Made by a program: the position numbers and the translations under genes. From positions 1 to 18,850 of the forward strand of contig DATKDP010000068.1 in NCBI GenBank assembly GCA_035546335.1: 18,850 nt of DNA. Direction: 5' to 3'. Source of the stretch: DATKDP01 sp035546335. GTDB taxonomy: Bacteria > Acidobacteriota > Thermoanaerobaculia > Gp7-AA8. This document shows positions 14,752 through 18,850 of the stretch, in pieces (within the stretch, counting starts at the first letter, position 1; every line of letters starts with the position of its first letter). The notes beneath the pieces were generated by a model, which searched no databases, was not told the origin of the DNA, and worked only from the letters and a program-made list of their open reading frames with translations.

Positions 14752-16152
14752 CTACACGGCGATGAACCTCTTCGCCACGTCGATCAGATTCTTCAGATCG
14801 TTCGGCCGGCAGGCTTCCGCATAGATTCGTGCGACCGGCTCGGTTCCCGACAGCCGGAAGAGGAGCCACGCATGATCCTTGAAGAGAAACTTCACTCCGT
14901 CGACCGTGTTCGTCCCTTCGACTTTCAGTCCGTCGATCTCGGAGGGAGGATTCGCGAGCTTCGAGCGCAGCGTCTCCTTCAGCTGCGGTGTCAGTTTCAT
15001 GTCGAGGCGTTTGGAGACGAACGTTCCGAACTCCTGCTGCATCTCCTGGGTCAGCTCGTGAATCCTCTTGCCGGTGGCAGCGACCATCTCCGCAACAAGA
15101 AGGCAGGCGAGGATTCCGTCTTTCTCAGGAAGATGTCTGTAGATCGACAGCCCGGCGCTCTCCTCACCGCCGAGAGCGATCTTGTCGTCGAGAATCAGCT
15201 CGCCGATGTACTTGAAACCGACAGGAGTCTCATAGAGCGGGACATCGAGCTTGTCAGCAATGGCATCGATCATGTGCGTCGTGGCGACCGAGCGCGCGAG
15301 TCCACCTGGGATCTCGCGATGCCGTTTCAGGTAGAGAGCGAGCAGCGCGATGATGGTGTTCGGTGAGACGAAGCGGGCGCGCTCGTCGATGATTCCGAAG
15401 CGGTCCGCATCGCCGTCCGTCGCAAGGCCGAGGTCGAATTTCTCTCCGGCGACGATTTTTCGCAGCTCTCCCAGATTCTTCAGATTGCATTCGGGGGAGA
15501 ATCCTCCGAAGTAGGGATCGCGGTAGTTGTGAATGATCTTGACGCGCACGTCGGATTCCAGAAGGAAGTAATCGAGGTAATCGCGGGACGTTCCGTAGAG
15601 GGAATCGACGGCGATCCGCAGGCCGCTCTTGCGGATGATCTCGCTGTCGACCTTCGTGCGCAGCTCCTCGAAATAGCGCCCTTTCGGGTCGATCGTCTCG
15701 ATCAGCTCTTCCTTCTCGTAGACGTCGATCGGCTCGTTTTTCTCCTCGAGTGCGTTGATCTCCCGTTCGATTGCTTCGGTGACTTCCGGGAGCGCGGGCG
15801 CTCCGTTCGCAGTGGAGAACTTCAGCCCGTTGTATTCGGGTGGATTGTGCGAGGCGGTGAAATTGATCGCACCGCTCGCTCCGCGCCGCACGGTCTCGAA
15901 GGCGACGCATGGTGTCGGCACGTCGCGATCGCAGAGGTAGGCCTGGATTCCGTTGAAGGCGAGAATCTTGGCTGCTTCGAGGGCGAACTTCTCGGAGAGG
16001 AAGCGGGTGTCGTAGCCGACGATCATCCCTGCGCCTGCCAGCCCGTTCTTCTTCAGGTAGTTCGCGATGCCCTGTGTGGCGATCCTCACCTTTTCGAAGG
16101 TGAAGTCTTCTCCGATGATGCCGCGCCATCCCGAGGTGCCGAATCTGATCAT
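14752..16152 (-). CDS. Phosphoglucomutase/phosphomannomutase-family phosphohexomutase
   Basis: 466 residues, the usual length. It interconverts hexose 1- and 6-phosphates through a phosphoserine. The start MIRFGTSGWRGII, the phosphoserine loop FTASHNPPEYNGLK (S101), the Mg2+ loop DGDADRFG (246-253), the sugar-selectivity loop GGEESAGL (328-335) and the phosphate loop RLSGTEPVARIY (433-444) are all present. GEESAG fits glucose/mannose-specific members rather than GlmM, which usually has GEQSGH. AAAGGAG lies about 11 bases upstream of the ATG. It supplies precursors for glycan or lipid glycosylation and so could feed mannosyltransferases such as the one at 3629, although the two genes are not linked in an operon. 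Confidence 0.94.
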   Translation of the reverse strand: MIRFGTSGWRGIIGEDFTFEKVRIATQGIANYLKKNGLAGAGMIVGYDTRFLSEKFALEAAKILAFNGIQAYLCDRDVPTPCVAFETVRRGASGAINFTASHNPPEYNGLKFSTANGAPALPEVTEAIEREINALEEKNEPIDVYEKEELIETIDPKGRYFEELRTKVDSEIIRKSGLRIAVDSLYGTSRDYLDYFLLESDVRVKIIHNYRDPYFGGFSPECNLKNLGELRKIVAGEKFDLGLATDGDADRFGIIDERARFVSPNTIIALLALYLKRHREIPGGLARSVATTHMIDAIADKLDVPLYETPVGFKYIGELILDDKIALGGEESAGLSIYRHLPEKDGILACLLVAEMVAATGKRIHELTQEMQQEFGTFVSKRLDMKLTPQLKETLRSKLANPPSEIDGLKVEGTNTVDGVKFLFKDHAWLLFRLSGTEPVARIYAEACRPNDLKNLIDVAKRFIAV

Positions 16153-16419
16153 CTTCGTGAGGACTCCTTTGCGAGGGGTTGAAACTTAGCACAGGATCGG
16201 GGCGAGTGGCAGAGGAACCGCAGGCAGACGGGACTGCGGCACCCGGGTTTTCATCCGGCGCAACGGGTGCCCGCGGAATCTCCGCCGAATCCTCACTTTG
16301 CACGATTCTGGCTTGTTTTCCGCATCCAGCCATGGCAGAGCTGGTCAGATCCGGATGGGCGCTGATACCCAGTCGAGTCCCCGGAGCGAGGGGCCGGAAA
16401 TCCGGCGGAATGGAGCATC

Positions 16420-18162
16420 ATGGAGTGTGAGGGAACGATCCTGATCGCTGACGATGACCCCGATGTGATCGAGCTGCTGCGAACCTACATCCGGCCGTTG
16501 GGCTGCGAGCTGCTGGTTGCTCGTGATGGCGAAGAGGCGCTCGCCATCTCCCGGGAGAGAATGCCGGAGGTCGTTCTGCTCGATGTGGTGATGCCGAAGA
16601 AGAACGGGTGGGAGGTCTGTCAGGCTCTCAAGGGCGTCCAGCAGACCGCAGACATTCCCATCGTCCTGATGACCGGGAAGGGGGACGTCAAGGATCGTCT
16701 GGCCGGGCTCCAGGTCGGTGCGGACGACTATCTAGTCAAGCCGTTCAAACGCGAGGAGGTTGTCCGGCGCTTGTCCGAACTGATTCGCAAACGGCACCTG
16801 CGCGACGAGGTCGTTCCCGTCTCGCCGGCCGATTCCTCCGATCTGCATCCGCTGCTCACCGATCCGGCGACGGGCCTTCCGACGATTCGGGGTGTGATTC
16901 CCAGGCTGAAGGAGGTTTTGATCGTCGAAGGGCAGATCGGAATCATCTTCGTCGACATCGAGCAGTTCGAGAGGATCGAGGTCGACTACGGCTGGGCCTT
17001 CTTCGACGAGTTCCTCCGCAACGTGGCCGACGTGCTGGAGCGGGAGACCGTGCAGCGACTCGGCCGGGCGACGGTCGCGATCAGCCGGATCGCCGGCTGG
17101 AACTTCTACGTCTTCGTCGAAATGACGAATCGGGCTGACGGCGCCGAGAGCCTCGAGCGGGCTGCCGGGGAGCTTCGCGACGGCCTGGTGAGCGCTCTCC
17201 GGGAGCGGTTTCCGCAGATGCAGTCGGCGCGAATCGGATTCTTCGCCGGGACCACGTGTATCGAGTACGAGCCTCAGATTCGGGTCGAGCGGCAGGTCTA
17301 CCAGGGAATGCAGCGAGCGGTCGACGCCGTACGCGATGCCGAGGCCGATCAGAAGCGCCGGCTGTCACGAGAGCTGCGCGACATCATCAGAAAAAAGAGG
17401 GTCACGACCCTCTTCCAGCCGATCGTACGATCGAGCGACGGCTCCGTATTCGGCTACGAGTGTCTGACGCGAGGGCCGGCGAGCTCGTCGTTTCTCAACT
17501 CGGATGCGCTCTTCTCCTTCGCACGCGAAACGAATCTCGCATGGGAGCTCGAAGCCCTGGCTCTCGAGACCCTCCTCGATGCGCTTCGTTCGACGAACCT
17601 TTCGGACTGGAAATTTTTCCTCAATCTCGAGGCGGAGATGTTCGGGATCTCCGAGTTTCGATTTCATGAAATGGTGGAGTTTTTCGCCGCGCATCAGGGT
17701 CACTTCGTTTTCGAGCTGACCGAGCGGGCGGCGATCGAGGACTACGCCGTCTTCCGGGGTCTGCTGGAGAAGTTCCGGGCGAAAGGGATCGAGATCGCCA
17801 TCGATGATGCAGGATCGGGCTATGCATCTCTCGAGGCGATCGCGTCGCTGGCTCCCGACTATCTGAAGATCACCAAGGGTCTCATTTCCACGCTCCCCAC
17901 CGAGCCGATCAAACAGGATCTCGTCAGAATGCTCGTCGATCTCTCGGGGCGCATCGACGCGAGGACGATCGCCGAAGGAATCGAGACCCTCGAGGAGTAC
18001 GAGTGGTGCCGCAAGCTCGGCATCGATCTGCTGCAGGGCTACTACATCGGACGCCCGCTGAAAAGAGTCGAGCCACCCCCGGAGCGAACCGTGAAGAAAC
18101 GACGGGGAGGGAGCGCGGCCGATCGCGAGAGCCGGTACAATCGGCAGGATGAGAGACCATGA
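16420..18162 (+). CDS. REC-degenerate GGDEF-EAL regulator (predicted c-di-GMP phosphodiesterase)
   Basis: 580 residues. The receiver domain (1 to about 125) has D11-D13, phospho-acceptor D55 (VVLLDVVMP), T85 and K107. A GGDEF-like domain (about 148-305) begins DPATGLPT, but where GGDEF is expected it reads RIAGWNFYVF (224-233), so it should not make c-di-GMP; the metal-binding Asp (FVDIEQF) persists. The EAL domain (about 320-555) has ECL for EAL (E347), N402, E432 in FELTER, D462/D463 in IDDAGSGYASL, K483, E519 in AEGIE and Q539 in LQGYYIGRP. All catalytic positions are therefore occupied and it is probably an active phosphodiesterase switched by phosphorylation. GGAG precedes the ATG, just after a 6-bp hairpin GCCGGA-AA-TCCGGC (16393-16406). 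No cognate kinase is in the window. Confidence 0.92.
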   Translation: MECEGTILIADDDPDVIELLRTYIRPLGCELLVARDGEEALAISRERMPEVVLLDVVMPKKNGWEVCQALKGVQQTADIPIVLMTGKGDVKDRLAGLQVGADDYLVKPFKREEVVRRLSELIRKRHLRDEVVPVSPADSSDLHPLLTDPATGLPTIRGVIPRLKEVLIVEGQIGIIFVDIEQFERIEVDYGWAFFDEFLRNVADVLERETVQRLGRATVAISRIAGWNFYVFVEMTNRADGAESLERAAGELRDGLVSALRERFPQMQSARIGFFAGTTCIEYEPQIRVERQVYQGMQRAVDAVRDAEADQKRRLSRELRDIIRKKRVTTLFQPIVRSSDGSVFGYECLTRGPASSSFLNSDALFSFARETNLAWELEALALETLLDALRSTNLSDWKFFLNLEAEMFGISEFRFHEMVEFFAAHQGHFVFELTERAAIEDYAVFRGLLEKFRAKGIEIAIDDAGSGYASLEAIASLAPDYLKITKGLISTLPTEPIKQDLVRMLVDLSGRIDARTIAEGIETLEEYEWCRKLGIDLLQGYYIGRPLKRVEPPPERTVKKRRGGSAADRESRYNRQDERP

Positions 18163-18511
18163 GGCAATCGATCGGCGGAGCCTGGAGATTGCGCGCCGCA
18201 TCGTCGCCAGGGTCGACGCCGATCCGGCATGGCTCGAGCACGCGAGACGCGTTTGCGCACGGTGGGTCGAGCGCGGGAATCGACCTGCACGGGAATGGAT
18301 GGGGATTCTCGAGCGCCCCTGGCCGGAGATCCGCCGAATTCTAATCGAAGATTCCGAGGAGGGTCGTCGCCTTCGCCAGAACGATCCCTTCTGCGGAATT
18401 CTCACGCCCGCGGAACGATGGGACATCTACAAAGAAGCGGCTGGTAATGAAACGCGAAGCTCGCGGCGAGAACTTCGTTCAAGGCTGACGAGAGTCGAAT
18501 CGGACGATTGA
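18149..18511 (+). CDS. Small conserved-looking protein, unknown function (possibly antitoxin-like)
   Basis: 120 residues, starting 14 nt inside the end of the EAL gene (ATG at 18149 preceded by GGCAGG), so it is likely cotranscribed and coupled. It is predicted all-helical and Arg/Glu-rich: an N-terminal helix (EIARRIVARVDADPAWLEHARRVCARW) and a motif LRQNDPFCGILTPAERWDIYKE (about 75-96). From memory, small proteins with the 'D/S-PFAGVLTP.ERW' ending occur widely, often before toxin or nucleotidyltransferase genes, but no such partner is present in the remaining 340 bp. Function is not assigned. The C-terminal ~20 residues (NETRSSRRELRSRLTRVESDD) look less conserved. Confidence 0.65.
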   Translation: MRDHEAIDRRSLEIARRIVARVDADPAWLEHARRVCARWVERGNRPAREWMGILERPWPEIRRILIEDSEEGRRLRQNDPFCGILTPAERWDIYKEAAGNETRSSRRELRSRLTRVESDD

Positions 18512-18603
18512 TTCTGGTGCAATGGTGGCACTGGATCTGGTGTCCATCGTGTCGTCACAGTGCCGGAGCTCCGGACGTCAGTTGAAAGCGGCGCTCGCCG
18601 ATC

Positions 18604-18672
18604 ATCAGCCATCTGCCGTCAGCCGTCAGCTATCAGCCATCTGTCATCTGCTTCTGCTATCTGCTACCTGCT
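18604..18672. repeat. Degenerate heptad tract (ATCAGCC/ATCTGCC/ATCTGCT)
   Basis: Ten near-consecutive 7-bp units: ATCAGCC, ATCTGCC, GTCAGCC, GTCAGCT, ATCAGCC, ATCTGTC, ATCTGCT, a 6-bp unit TCTGCT, ATCTGCT, ACCTGCT. It then passes directly, after ATC, into the TTCACTC array. The stretch 18512-18603 before it has no feature I can support. Confidence 0.85.
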
Positions 18673-18675
18673 ATC

Positions 18676-18850
18676 TTCACTCTTCACTCTTCACTCTTCA
18701 CTCTTCACCCTTCACTCTTCACCCTTCACTCTTCACCCTTCACTCTTCACCCTTCACTCTTCACCCTTCACTCTTCACCCTTCACTCTTCACCCTTCACT
18801 CTTCACTCTTCACTCTTCACTCTTCACTCTTCACTCTTCACCCTTCACTC
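18676..18850. repeat. TTCACTC/TTCACCC heptad array, 25 units, continuing past the window
   Basis: Exactly 25 uninterrupted 7-bp units fill 18676-18850. The only variation is T or C at position 6. In unit order the pattern is TTTT, then CT repeated, then six more T, C, T. Units 5-18 alternate strictly, giving a 14-bp higher-order period. There is no reading-frame conservation. The same unit forms the ftsY palindrome. Confidence 0.98.

Noticed and set aside
16153..16419. Possible gene at 16179-16430 between the phosphohexomutase and the EAL protein
   Set aside because: The 83-codon frame has no domain or convincing ribosome site and reads through the EAL gene's own leader. The region looks like an ordinary divergent promoter region, in which I could not pick confident -35/-10 boxes.
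18604..18850. CRISPR-like array at the window end
   Set aside because: Units are contiguous 7-mers with no spacers.

Overview
The window is GC-rich, densely coded chromosomal DNA from a bacterium. Most genes are housekeeping or envelope genes with clear homologues. There are no rRNA or tRNA genes, no CRISPR array, and no transposase or phage genes. Gene content (ychF-tag, an ftsY operon with a ClpX-like ATPase, a LytTR two-component system, a GT87-type mannosyltransferase, an Shethna-type ferredoxin), the dispersed 'GTCATCCTGA...GAAGGATCT' palindromic repeats and the heptanucleotide arrays together suggest an uncultured Acidobacteriota-like or related Gram-negative lineage. That placement is an inference from memory of such genomes, not a demonstrated assignment.

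Layout. (1) 1-604: the 3' end of a cardiolipin synthase/phospholipase D gene, a hairpin, and half of a dispersed palindromic repeat. (2) 605-3520, minus strand: a three-gene overlapping operon encoding a LytS-like protein that has lost its phospho-acceptor His and ATP-binding N box, an apparently intact LytS-type kinase, and a LytTR response regulator. (3) 3629-5481, plus strand: a polytopic GT-C mannosyltransferase coupled by ATGA overlap to a small secreted protein. (4) 5482-5871: heptad repeats around copy A of a second dispersed repeat. (5) 5872-7468, minus strand: ychF then tag. (6) 7541-7757: a full copy of the palindromic repeat. (7) 7758-9502, plus strand: a small exported protein, an epoxide-hydrolase-like enzyme and a stand-alone cyclic-nucleotide-binding protein. 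(8) 9517-11432: a TauE/SafE permease divergent from a secreted HtrA-type protease, followed directly by copy B of the second dispersed repeat. (9) 11743-14371: a membrane-anchored rhodanese divergent from a two-gene operon of a ClpX-like AAA+ ATPase and FtsY. (10) 14392-16152, minus strand: a phosphohexomutase followed by a 2Fe-2S ferredoxin, convergent with ftsY across a perfect palindrome. (11) 16420-18511, plus strand: a REC-degenerate GGDEF-EAL regulator overlapping a small gene of unknown function. (12) 18604-18850: degenerate heptads passing into a 25-unit TTCACTC array that runs off the window.

Most worth follow-up: the pseudokinase/kinase pair; the ClpX-like ATPase that lacks the zinc finger and visible ClpP-docking loop and is translationally coupled to FtsY; heptanucleotide arrays of different sequence but identical 7-bp period at gene 3' ends; a dispersed element whose two copies both point the same end at a gene's stop codon and whose core looks like a decayed small ORF; and several genes without a Shine-Dalgarno but with a -10-like hexamer 6-8 nt before the start codon, suggesting leaderless mRNAs.
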